Source of the DNA: Saliniplasma sp046497075
Lineage (GTDB): Archaea > Thermoplasmatota > Thermoplasmata > Halarchaeoplasmatales > Halarchaeoplasmataceae
Direction: 5' to 3'
Assembly (NCBI GenBank): GCA_046497075.1
Contig: JAWOGF010000067.1
Span: forward strand, 1 to 42,716
DNA length: 42,716 bases
The translations under genes and the position numbers were made by a program. Shown one piece after another: positions 24,588 to 32,282 of this stretch. The notes below the pieces were generated by a model. The model had not been told where the DNA came from. It ran no database searches and worked only from the letters and a program-made list of their open reading frames with translations. How positions within the stretch are numbered: position 1 is the stretch's first letter; each line of letters opens with the position of its first letter.

Positions 24588-25970
24588 ATGAGTAAAATCA
24601 CTAAATTCGAAGAATTCTCTATAAACAGAAATACACTTTCTGCGTTAAGAGACATAGATTTTGAGCAAGCTACCGAAGTACAGGCAGAAGCGATACCACC
24701 TGCTCTGGAAGGAAATGATGTTGTGGTACAGGCTAGGACAGGCTCGGGTAAAACCCATTCCTTTTTGATACCGGTATACGAAAGTATTGAAGCTGGGAAC
24801 GGTGTGAGAGCTATCGTGTTAACACCTACGAGAGAGTTGGCACAGCAGGTTGAACTTGAAGCCAGGAAGATAGCCAAACATCACGGTTTGAAAACCGTGG
24901 CTATATATGGGGGAGCTAGTATCAGCCGTCAGATAAACAAGCTGAAGGATGCATCTTTCGTAGCAGGTACTCCAGGAAGAGTTATCGACCTCATGAAAAG
25001 GGGAGAACTCAAACTAAAAAATATAGATTTTTTTGTACTGGACGAAGCCGACAGGATGCTGGATATGGGATTTCTTCCAGATATCAAATGGATAATCTCT
25101 AGGACCAATAATGACAAACAGGTGATGCTTTATTCGGCTACTATGCCCAGCGAGATAATGAGGTTGGCAAGGAAGTACATGGATGATCCACATAGGATGC
25201 TTCTCTCTGAGGATGATGTATCCGCCAAAGGGATCGATCAGTACTTCATACGCGTGGGTAAGACAAATAAATTAGCTAGACTTTCAGCATTGTTGGACAC
25301 TGAACCAGGTAAATATCTGATATTTTCTAACACAAAAAAGTGGACCCAGATTTTATCTGAGAAACTTCAGAGGCTTGGATACAAGGCTCATCCTATGCAC
25401 GGCGACATGAGCCAATCCGCTAGGACCAATACTATGAACAGGTTCAAAAAAGGCGATATAGATATTCTAGTTTCCACTGACGTTTCAGCAAGAGGTATAG
25501 ACGTTGAAAATATAACCCATGTCGTGAACTATGATATCCCGAGGTATGAAAAGGATTACGTTCACCGTATCGGAAGGACCGGCAGGTTGGGTAAGGATGG
25601 GAAGGCTATCACATTCGTAACCGGTGAAGAACTGGAATTCCTGGAGAGGATCGAGGAGTACATCGATAAAAGTTTAGAGGTTAAAGAGATCGACGGGACC
25701 GGTAGGGTCAAGATGAAGACCGATTACAACGAACTCTCAGATATATATGGAATGGTACCTTTTAGATTCTCGCTTAAAAAAGATGCCTCAAAATGGGATA
25801 TCGTTAGAAATATGAAGAATCATGGAATTCGAGAAGAGGAAGTCGGTAAAATCGAGATAGAGAATGATACCGGTGAAGTCGAGGTAGTACAATCGAAGGC
25901 GAACAGAGTTCCTAAGATAGAGTATTTCGACAATATCGAAGTAATGGAAAAGGATCCCAGAAGACAGTGA
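24588..25970 (+). CDS. DEAD-box RNA helicase
   Basis: The 460-residue ATP-dependent RNA helicase has all core motifs: Q-motif region EVQAEAIPPALEGND, ARTGSGKT (I), PTRELAQQ (Ia), GTPGRVIDL (Ib), DEADRML (II), YSATMPS (III), STDVSARGIDV (V) and HRIGRTGR (VI). The C-terminal 75 residues after the core carry an extension (FRFSLKKDASKWDIVRNMKNHG) like the RNA-binding domain of DbpA/CshA-type helicases, so it may act on ribosomal RNA or mRNA decay. I chose the ATG at 24588. The long leader of about 60 bases with an inverted repeat is unusual here and hints at regulation, for example by cold. Confidence 0.93.
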   Translation: MSKITKFEEFSINRNTLSALRDIDFEQATEVQAEAIPPALEGNDVVVQARTGSGKTHSFLIPVYESIEAGNGVRAIVLTPTRELAQQVELEARKIAKHHGLKTVAIYGGASISRQINKLKDASFVAGTPGRVIDLMKRGELKLKNIDFFVLDEADRMLDMGFLPDIKWIISRTNNDKQVMLYSATMPSEIMRLARKYMDDPHRMLLSEDDVSAKGIDQYFIRVGKTNKLARLSALLDTEPGKYLIFSNTKKWTQILSEKLQRLGYKAHPMHGDMSQSARTNTMNRFKKGDIDILVSTDVSARGIDVENITHVVNYDIPRYEKDYVHRIGRTGRLGKDGKAITFVTGEELEFLERIEEYIDKSLEVKEIDGTGRVKMKTDYNELSDIYGMVPFRFSLKKDASKWDIVRNMKNHGIREEEVGKIEIENDTGEVEVVQSKANRVPKIEYFDNIEVMEKDPRRQ

Positions 25971-25986
25971 ATTTTTGGTATTCGTG

Positions 25987-26775
25987 TCACTCTTCACGGG
26001 TGATATCGAATCCACATTTTTCTAACTGTTCCAACAGCTGTTCTACATCTTTATACCACTGACCCCATTTTCTACTGATATGCTCAGTCCAACTGTAGTC
26101 ATCGTAGGTATACTCATCCTCCTCGTTTCCCTGAACCGCCAGTTTAGCATCTAATTTCCTGTAATAATCCTGGTCTAGATATCCTTCATCCATCTCTTTC
26201 ATGGCACTTTCGATCATCTCATCTGTAAGTTCTGGATACTCCTCCTCAAAAAGCACGTACTCCATTGGATATCTAGGTCTAGGTGATGGGTCCTCATCTG
26301 GATATCCCATGGCTAACTGTACTATCGGAAACACCTTATCGGGGATGTCATATTTTTCCTTCAGCTTTTTTGCTTTATAGGGTGCGGCACCCAAGAAACA
26401 GCTTCCTATACCTATACTCTCTCCTGCGGTGACCATGTTTTGAGCCGCGTAGCACGCGTCCTGTAAAGCGAAAAACAGTATCGATAAGTCATTTGTTACT
26501 GGTTCCCAACCCCTCTTTTTCATGATCACTTCGAATTTATGGAAATCGGCGCAGATCGTGAAAAGTAGAGGGGCGTCAAACGGATGTTCATCTTTCTCTC
26601 TAGATAAGATAACACTGTAAAGCTGGGAAACAAAAGGCGCTTGTTGGGCAGCCCGGACTATGGACTCTATTTCCTCATCAGAAGGTATTTCATCTTTATA
26701 GCTTCTGATCGATTTATGGTCCAACATAGTGTTTATAACTGAATTTTTCAAATGGTCTTTCTCTACTTTTTTCAT
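25987..26775 (-). CDS. Nitroreductase-family flavoprotein
   Basis: This is a 262-residue FMN-dependent oxidoreductase. DHKSIRSYKDE (about 19-29) is the phosphate-binding opening of the fold, AAQQAPFVSQLYS the isoalloxazine side, DACYAAQNMVTAGESIGIGSCFLG the central helix and glycine strand, and PIVQLAMGYPDEDPSPRPR the end. It reduces unknown substrates with NAD(P)H. An acidic C-terminal extension of about 75 residues (after residue 185) is longer than in the classic enzymes. The gene is convergent with the helicase. Confidence 0.85.
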   Translation of the reverse strand: MKKVEKDHLKNSVINTMLDHKSIRSYKDEIPSDEEIESIVRAAQQAPFVSQLYSVILSREKDEHPFDAPLLFTICADFHKFEVIMKKRGWEPVTNDLSILFFALQDACYAAQNMVTAGESIGIGSCFLGAAPYKAKKLKEKYDIPDKVFPIVQLAMGYPDEDPSPRPRYPMEYVLFEEEYPELTDEMIESAMKEMDEGYLDQDYYRKLDAKLAVQGNEEDEYTYDDYSWTEHISRKWGQWYKDVEQLLEQLEKCGFDITREE

Positions 26776-26897
26776 CTTATCTATGTATGATTAGTAATAG
26801 ACCAGTTATATTTTACTGTGTCTCTCTAGGTTTACACTCTAGGAATAGAAACGTTAAAGAATAAGTAATATATTTGGAAAACAATCTAGGTGAATCC

Positions 26898-27872
26898 ATG
26901 GATAAAGAAAATCTTGCAGATAGGTTATTGGAAGCTATAGATAATAAGAAGAACCCATCAGTCGTTGGATTGGATCCGAGAATCAATAGGATACCAGATC
27001 ATATCAAGGAAGAGGCGGTGGATAGGGCGGAGAGTCCTTTTGAGGCTGTTAGATACGCCTTCGAAGAATTCAATAAATCGATAATCGACGAGATCGAAGA
27101 TATCGTACCAGCGGTGAAGCCACAGGTTGCTTTTTACGAACAGTACGGCGGCCATGGTCTGAGGGCGTTCGAAGAAACAATAGATTATGCCAAAGATAAA
27201 GGCCTGATAGTTATATCAGACGTCAAGAGGAACGACATCGGGAGTACAGCTAAAGCATATGCAGCGGCTCACCTCGGCGAGGTAGAACGGATAAACAAGG
27301 ACTTTACATACTCTTTCGACTCAGATATGGTGACAGTCAACGCTTACCTTGGAACCGATGGTGTGGAACCTTTCTTAGATGTGTGCAAAAAATATGCGAA
27401 AGGTATATTCATATTGGTCAAAACTTCTAATCCGTCTTCCGGGGAACTGCAGGACAAGGAGATTAAAGGTGAGGGGAAAGTTTACGAATTGATGGGTGAA
27501 TTAGTAAAGAAATGGGGTGATGATCTGGTAGGTCACAAAGGTTACTCATCAGTAGGTGCTGTTGTTGGTGCAACATATCCAGAAGAAGCAGAAAAACTAA
27601 GAGAGATGATGAAGAAAGCGATCTTTTTAGTACCTGGTTATGGTGCACAGGGTGGTACCGCCGATGATATCATACCCTGCTTCAATGATGATGGATACGG
27701 AGGTATAGTTAACTCTTCAAGGGGTATCATCTTCGCATACGAAAAAGAACCGTATTCTGAAAAATTTGGAGAAAATAATTTTGCCAAGGCATCTAGACAG
27801 GCAGTTTTAGATATGAAAAATGATATACGAAGATCTTTAGAAAAGGGAAAAAAAGTTCCTGAAGGGTGGTGA
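26898..27872 (+). CDS. pyrF: Orotidine 5'-phosphate decarboxylase, type 2
   Basis: PyrF makes UMP from OMP. The 324-residue protein belongs to the longer subfamily 2 (TIGR02127 type) rather than the 210-residue archaeal form: VVGLDPR at the start, AVKPQVAFYEQYG, the catalytic DVKRNDIGSTAKAY (about 111-124) with the D-x-K-R-x-D-I charge network, DMVTVNAYLGTDGVEPF and VPGYGAQGG. The use of a bacterial-style type 2 enzyme in an archaeon is notable and could reflect transfer. I chose the ATG at 26898, five bases after AGGTGA. A hairpin at the stop codon may terminate transcription. Confidence 0.93.
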   Translation: MDKENLADRLLEAIDNKKNPSVVGLDPRINRIPDHIKEEAVDRAESPFEAVRYAFEEFNKSIIDEIEDIVPAVKPQVAFYEQYGGHGLRAFEETIDYAKDKGLIVISDVKRNDIGSTAKAYAAAHLGEVERINKDFTYSFDSDMVTVNAYLGTDGVEPFLDVCKKYAKGIFILVKTSNPSSGELQDKEIKGEGKVYELMGELVKKWGDDLVGHKGYSSVGAVVGATYPEEAEKLREMMKKAIFLVPGYGAQGGTADDIIPCFNDDGYGGIVNSSRGIIFAYEKEPYSEKFGENNFAKASRQAVLDMKNDIRRSLEKGKKVPEGW

Positions 27873-27893
27873 CTGGAGCCACCACACTTTTCG
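27866..27893. terminator. Hairpin at the end of pyrF
   Basis: GTGGTG (27866-27871) and CACCAC (27880-27885) form a six-pair stem around the pyrF stop codon, followed by a T-rich stretch (ACTTTTCGTTCTT). It could serve both pyrF and the minus-strand micro-ORFs that converge on it. Confidence 0.4.
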
Positions 27894-27896
27894 TTC

Positions 27897-27959
27897 TTAA
27901 TATTGTCCTGTCAACAATCTCGCTTCGCTATATTTTTGGGTCGGGTAATTACTTCTCAT
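27897..27959 (-). CDS. Micro-ORF, 20 residues, second of a pair
   Basis: The minus-strand ATG at 27957-27959 opens 20 codons: it ends SEARLLTGQY. AGAGGTGG lies six bases upstream, a good ribosome-binding site. Its last nine residues match those of the micro-ORF 28 bases upstream (EARLLTG against EVRLLTG), and the DNA of the two tails is nearly identical (GATTGTTGAC). Function unknown. Conservation by duplication plus a ribosome-binding site argues for translation, but the size is at the edge of what can be claimed. Confidence 0.3.
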   Translation of the reverse strand: MRSNYPTQKYSEARLLTGQY

Positions 27960-27987
27960 TTATTCCACCTCTTTTCTCTTTTTGATC

Positions 27988-28077
27988 TTAATTCAAACCC
28001 GTCAACAATCTAACTTCGTCTAGGGTTCCGGTCGTATACAGGCCCCTTATCTTTCCATTCGTGTTTGTTCTTCTCAT
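27988..28077 (-). CDS. Micro-ORF, 29 residues, first of a pair
   Basis: The minus-strand ATG at 28075-28077 opens 29 codons, basic at the start (MRRTNTNGKIRG) and ending LDEVRLLTGLN. The near-palindromic TTATATAAA at about 28110-28119 lies 35 bases upstream and would give a leader of about ten bases holding GTGAG just before the ATG. The second micro-ORF follows with its own ribosome-binding site. I know no family for the shared tail. A structured or regulatory RNA carrying two similar repeats is the alternative reading. Confidence 0.3.
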   Translation of the reverse strand: MRRTNTNGKIRGLYTTGTLDEVRLLTGLN

Positions 28078-28134
28078 TTTTCTCACGATAATAGCATAGC
28101 TCGGCATGTATTTATATAATTCCTGAATATAAAA

Positions 28135-28215
28135 ATGGATAAGTACAACATAGTGTTAGAAAAGCTCAACTTTGAAGTTGAAAAAATCTATCTGGCTTAC
28201 AAATACTTATATTGA
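28135..28215 (+). CDS. Micro-ORF, 26 residues, doubtful
   Basis: ATG to TGA reads as an amphipathic peptide (MDKYNIVLEKLNFEVEKIYL and six more residues). The same TATA box that serves the minus-strand pair lies 17-25 bases upstream. It resembles the N-terminus of a longer protein and may be a truncated gene. The remaining bases of the 27873-28316 gap hold only the asnS promoter, with CTTTTATCT at about 28276-28284. Confidence 0.2.
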   Translation: MDKYNIVLEKLNFEVEKIYLAYKYLY

Positions 28216-28316
28216 GTATCCATAATCAAAATATCGCATTCCTTCCCGCTTTACCCCCTTATCACTTCCAAAATGCTTTTATCTAAAAACCTCACTGCTG
28301 CACTTGAGTGGATAAA

Positions 28317-29660
28317 ATGGACCAAGAAGGTACCAAAAAAAGCGAAACTAGTGGATTCGACGGCGATACATTCGTTGATATATCTGAGATATTGGAAGGC
28401 CAACACACTGGAAAAGAAGTTAGTATCCGCGGATGGATACATCGTGAAAGGGATATAGGTAATATGGTGTTTTTTAACGTACGTGATCCATCTGGGATAG
28501 TTCAAGTTACGATAGCGAAGGATAATTTTGATGAAAATAAATTCGAAGATATCAAAAAGCTACTGGTCGAATCCTCATTGATGGTCCGTGGTGAAGTAGC
28601 TGAAGATCACAGGGCTCCAGGAGGTTACGAGATAAGAGCGAGCGACCTTGAGATAGTGCACTCCTCTGAAGACTTCCCCATACATAAAGACCAGAGCGTG
28701 GAACATCTACTGGATAACCGTCATCTATGGGTACGTTCTACCCGTATGAGAAATATACTCTCGATACGTTCCACTGTTTTTGGAGCTATCCACGAATTTT
28801 TCAGAATGAAAGGGTTCAAAGAATTCCAATCCCCGATCATCACACCGCTGGCGTGTGAAGGTGGTTCGACTTTATTCCCTGTTGACTATTTTGACGAGGA
28901 AGTATATCTAACTCAAAGCTGGCAGCTTTATGCAGAATCAGCGATATTCGGCCTAGGAGATATATACACTATCGCACCCAGTTTCAGAGCTGAAAAATCT
29001 AGAACCCCTAGACATCTGACCGAATTTTGGCACGCTGAGGTAGAAGGGCTCTGGTTGGATAATGATGATCTGATAAAATTGGGCGAAGGGCTGGTACTCC
29101 ATATAGCTAAAAAGGTTTTAGATGAGAATAGAAAAGAGATGGAAAACATAAACGAGGAGGGTATAGAATATCTAGAAAAGCTGGAAAGACCCTTCCCGAG
29201 GATCACCTACGATGAAGCAATCGATGAGTTAAAAGATGCGGGGATGGAGGTTTCATACGGCGACGACTTCGGAGTTCCTGAAGAAAAGAAACTAACCTCG
29301 ATATTCGAGAAGCCAGTTTTCGTAACTCACTACCCCAAAGAGATAAAGGCTTTCTACATGAAGAGAGATGAAGAAGATCCAAGTAAAGTTCTCGGTTACG
29401 ACCTGATGGTACCTCATGTTGGTGAATTGATAGGAGGTAGTGTCCGGGAAACGGATGTAGATTCTCTCATAGATAGACTTGAAGAAGAAGGAGAAGATCC
29501 ATCCAACTATGAGTGGTTCTTGGATACCCGAAGATACGGTAGTGTTCCTCATGCCGGTTATGGATTGGGGATCGAACGTGTCATCATGTGGTTGTGCAAT
29601 CTGGACCATATACGTGATTCCACCGCTTTCCCGAGAACACCCAACAGATACAGACCCTGA
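28317..29660 (+). CDS. asnS: Asparaginyl-tRNA synthetase
   Basis: The 447-residue class IIb synthetase charges tRNA-Asn. The N-terminal OB-fold anticodon domain has VSIRGWIHRERDIGNMVFFNVRD (residues about 35-57 in this reading). The catalytic part has CEGGSTLFPVDYF, YLTQSWQLYAES, motif 2 IAPSFRAEKSRTPRHLTEFWH and motif 3 GYGLGIERVIMWL. The CEGGS and EFWHAEVE segments point to Asn rather than Asp specificity. Its presence implies that Asn-tRNA is made directly and not only through transamidation. I chose the ATG at 28317; it is probably leaderless from the box at 28276. Confidence 0.93.
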   Translation: MDQEGTKKSETSGFDGDTFVDISEILEGQHTGKEVSIRGWIHRERDIGNMVFFNVRDPSGIVQVTIAKDNFDENKFEDIKKLLVESSLMVRGEVAEDHRAPGGYEIRASDLEIVHSSEDFPIHKDQSVEHLLDNRHLWVRSTRMRNILSIRSTVFGAIHEFFRMKGFKEFQSPIITPLACEGGSTLFPVDYFDEEVYLTQSWQLYAESAIFGLGDIYTIAPSFRAEKSRTPRHLTEFWHAEVEGLWLDNDDLIKLGEGLVLHIAKKVLDENRKEMENINEEGIEYLEKLERPFPRITYDEAIDELKDAGMEVSYGDDFGVPEEKKLTSIFEKPVFVTHYPKEIKAFYMKRDEEDPSKVLGYDLMVPHVGELIGGSVRETDVDSLIDRLEEEGEDPSNYEWFLDTRRYGSVPHAGYGLGIERVIMWLCNLDHIRDSTAFPRTPNRYRP

Positions 29661-29733
29661 ACCATACACATTGGGCTAATCTAGTAGAAATAATGCCCAA
29701 CAGTAATATAGCCCTAAGGCTTTTGGCTCAGAT

Positions 29734-30792
29734 ATGGAACCTTTAGATGATGTATTGAACCTTAAACTTCTCAGGTATTTAGTGCCAGGGAGATCCGTCC
29801 ATGCCAATATAAGCCATATATCTAAAGAACTTGGGATACATCGAGCTACCGCGAAAAGAAAATTGAAGATGCTTTACGATGAGAAAATATTGAATCCACC
29901 GCTTTACCCATTTCCATATCTATTTGAAAAGTATCCCCTACTCGTGCTTGTTAAAGCGGATATGCCCAGGACTGCTGAAGCTGCAAATTTCTACAAAGAC
30001 GATTCCCACATCTTTGCAGCATTTTCCTGTATGGAAGGTTCTTACAACACCCTTTTGATAGAATTTTTTAAAGACTTAGAATCCTATCACTCTTGGCGAG
30101 AACAGATCGTGAAAGACAAAAAGATCCCATCTAGAGAAAACCGTGTTCCCGCACACGCTGAGATATTCAGTAATAAACTGAGTTTCAAATACGATCCTAA
30201 CTGTTTTATCCGTGCCTTAAAAAAACAGTACGAAGAGCAGGGTTATCTGGAGATGAATGGGGTCCAATTGGATGATACTACCTTTAAACTTCTTGAACTC
30301 CTTGTAAGAGGTGATTGTTTTAGAACGAACGCATCCGCCATAGGACGGGAAATAAATGCAGATCGAAAAACTGTAAGACGCAGGATAGAAACTCTTCTTG
30401 ACAGAGGCGTCATAGAAGAACCGCGCTGTTTCTTTAAAAATCTCTTAGTACCGCCTAACTATAACCTGGTCGTATCTTTGTTAGAGGTGAAATCCAACGT
30501 GGATAATGTCAAGAGGTATATCGCCAACAACGATCACGTGCCCAGGGCTGTTGAAACGAGTACGGAGAAGTACAATTTTCTGATATTCTCGGCCTTTAAA
30601 ACTATAGAAGATTTTTTCAACTGGGGTGAAAAATTGAACTCTAGGTTTCCAGGGAGTATAGGAGCGATATCCAACACTATACTGTCATCTAAGATGATAC
30701 ACACTATCAAACCTCATAAAGTATCTTTAGGCTTGGTGGAGAGAAGGTTGTGGGATCTAGAAAAAAGTACACAAGTTGGATTGAACGGGTGA
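29734..30792 (+). CDS. Transcriptional regulator with two HTH units
   Basis: This 352-residue protein has two similar halves. Each has an N-terminal winged helix (about 10-55: ISHISKELGIHRATAKRKLKML; about 180-225: ASAIGREINADRKTVRRRIETL) followed by an alpha/beta region with predicted ligand-sensing fold, reminiscent of a doubled Lrp/AsnC-like regulator. The alpha/beta halves lack clear RAM-domain glycines, so the effector is unknown. It sits directly upstream of the glutamate dehydrogenase gene, and its leader and that gene's leader share TTTTGGCTCA (29721-29730; 30950-30959), suggesting shared control. A GTAATATAG box lies about 25 bases before the ATG. Confidence 0.75.
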   Translation: MEPLDDVLNLKLLRYLVPGRSVHANISHISKELGIHRATAKRKLKMLYDEKILNPPLYPFPYLFEKYPLLVLVKADMPRTAEAANFYKDDSHIFAAFSCMEGSYNTLLIEFFKDLESYHSWREQIVKDKKIPSRENRVPAHAEIFSNKLSFKYDPNCFIRALKKQYEEQGYLEMNGVQLDDTTFKLLELLVRGDCFRTNASAIGREINADRKTVRRRIETLLDRGVIEEPRCFFKNLLVPPNYNLVVSLLEVKSNVDNVKRYIANNDHVPRAVETSTEKYNFLIFSAFKTIEDFFNWGEKLNSRFPGSIGAISNTILSSKMIHTIKPHKVSLGLVERRLWDLEKSTQVGLNG

Positions 30793-30825
30793 AGGCTCGT
30801 CCAGAATTTATTTTTTAATATTTTT

Positions 30826-30847
30826 ATATCTGATATTTTACAGATAT
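30826..30847 (+). promoter_or_regulatory. 7-bp inverted repeat upstream of glutamate dehydrogenase
   Basis: ATATCTG and CAGATAT flank an eight-base AT-rich spacer. It lies about 105 bases before the TATA box of the downstream gene, in the 190-base intergenic region, and could be a binding site for the adjacent regulator or a weak terminator of it. Confidence 0.35.
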
Positions 30848-30930
30848 CCTATTTATTTGGGAGTTTGGGCGATAAAGATTAAATAATTTAACCATCTTGT
30901 ACAATAACGAGCTAAAAAACTGTAAATCAA

Positions 30931-30985
30931 CTATTTATATCCCTTGTCTTTTTGGCTCAAGTAACCCTATAAAGGTGGCGAAAAA
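30931..30985 (+). promoter_or_regulatory. Promoter and SD-containing leader of glutamate dehydrogenase
   Basis: CTATTTATAT (about 30931-30940) is a TATA box; the transcript start would be near 30963. The leader holds AAAGGTGG six bases before the ATG, so this gene uses a Shine-Dalgarno sequence, unlike many neighbours. TTTTGGCTCA at 30950-30959 lies between box and start and recurs before the regulator gene. Confidence 0.5.
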
Positions 30986-32272
30986 ATGGCAAAAGAAGGT
31001 TTTAATGCGTATAAAATGGCCCAAGAACAGTTTGATAGAATAGCCGATAAATTGGACCTCGATGAAGGAACGAGGGACTTGCTCAGAAAACCGATAAGAG
31101 AATATCACTTCAATTTACCGATAAAGATGGACGATGGATCTACAAAAGTTTTTGAAGCTTTCAGGATTCAACATAACGATGCACGTGGACCATGCAAGGG
31201 AGGAATAAGATTTCATCCCCAAGAGACCGTCGATACTGTAAGGGCATTGGCTATGTGGATGACATGGAAGACAGCGGTCGCTCACATCCCACTCGGTGGA
31301 GGAAAAGGAGGAGTTATCTGTGATCCACATGATCTTTCAGAAAGGGAACAGGAAAGGATATGTAGAGGTTACGTTAGGGCGATCCCGGATCAGTTAGGCC
31401 CGGAGAAAGATGTCCCGGCTCCCGATGTGATGACCACTGCCCAACACATGCTTTGGATGATGGATGAATATGAAAACATACACGGATCAAAGAAACCGGG
31501 CGTCATAACTGGTAAACCTGTTGATATGGGTGGATCTCTAGGACGTACGGAAGCTACTGGATATGGTCTCGTTTACGTGCTTAGAGAAGTATTGAAAGAG
31601 ATGGATCTGGATATCAATGAGATGACTGCTTCTGTGCAGGGATTCGGAAATGTCGCTCAATACGCTGTTGAGTTGTTCCTCGAATACGGTGGAACGGTGG
31701 TTTCGGTTTCCTGTTGGGACCAGGAAGATGGATGTGCCTACAGTTACTATAGGGAATCTGGAATCGATCTAGAAGAATTAAGAAATATCACAGACCGATT
31801 CGGTTCCATCGACAAGAAAAAAGCAAAAGCAAAGGGATACGAAAGACTATCTGGTGAGGACTGGTTGAAACACGAAGTTGACATACTGATACCCGCAGCT
31901 CTAGAAAATGCAATCACGGAAGAGAACGTAGATGACATAAAGGATGAAGTTAGATTGATAATATCAGGTGCGAATGGACCGATAACACCAGAGGCCGACG
32001 AAACTTTGGAAAAAAGAGATATCATGGTGATCCCGGATTTCCTTGCTAACGCCGGTGGTGTTGTATGCAGCTACTTCGAACAGGTTCAGAGCAATCAAAA
32101 TTATTACTGGCCGAAAGAAGAAGTCCTGGGCAAACTCGATAATCAGATGACTGATGCCTTCTATGAGGTATGGGAATTGGCACAGCGTAAAAATATCCGT
32201 ATAAGAGATGCTGCTTACATGATCGCTATCAACAGAGTCGCTGAGGCCTGCAACAAACGCGGCTGGGTATAG
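30986..32272 (+). CDS. gdhA: Glutamate dehydrogenase
   Basis: This 428-residue cytosolic enzyme interconverts glutamate and 2-oxoglutarate plus ammonia with NAD(P). The substrate domain has RGPCKGGIRFHP, PLGGGKGGVICDP (catalytic Lys region) and DVPAPDVMT; TGKPVDMGGSLGRTEATGYG and the Rossmann motif VQGFGNVAQYA follow; DFLANAGGVVCSYFEQVQ is near the end. This pattern fits the hexameric Glu/Leu/Phe/Val dehydrogenase family, with the Glu assignment supported by length and the archaeal-type sequence. Cofactor preference cannot be read reliably. The first PEP-synthase-like gene begins only ten bases after its stop. Confidence 0.93.
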   Translation: MAKEGFNAYKMAQEQFDRIADKLDLDEGTRDLLRKPIREYHFNLPIKMDDGSTKVFEAFRIQHNDARGPCKGGIRFHPQETVDTVRALAMWMTWKTAVAHIPLGGGKGGVICDPHDLSEREQERICRGYVRAIPDQLGPEKDVPAPDVMTTAQHMLWMMDEYENIHGSKKPGVITGKPVDMGGSLGRTEATGYGLVYVLREVLKEMDLDINEMTASVQGFGNVAQYAVELFLEYGGTVVSVSCWDQEDGCAYSYYRESGIDLEELRNITDRFGSIDKKKAKAKGYERLSGEDWLKHEVDILIPAALENAITEENVDDIKDEVRLIISGANGPITPEADETLEKRDIMVIPDFLANAGGVVCSYFEQVQSNQNYYWPKEEVLGKLDNQMTDAFYEVWELAQRKNIRIRDAAYMIAINRVAEACNKRGWV

Positions 32273-32282
32273 TGAATGATAG

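Noticed and set aside
28251..28505. Minus-strand 84-codon frame over the asnS start
   Set aside because: It overlaps the N-terminal anticodon domain of asnS and its promoter, with no ribosome-binding site.
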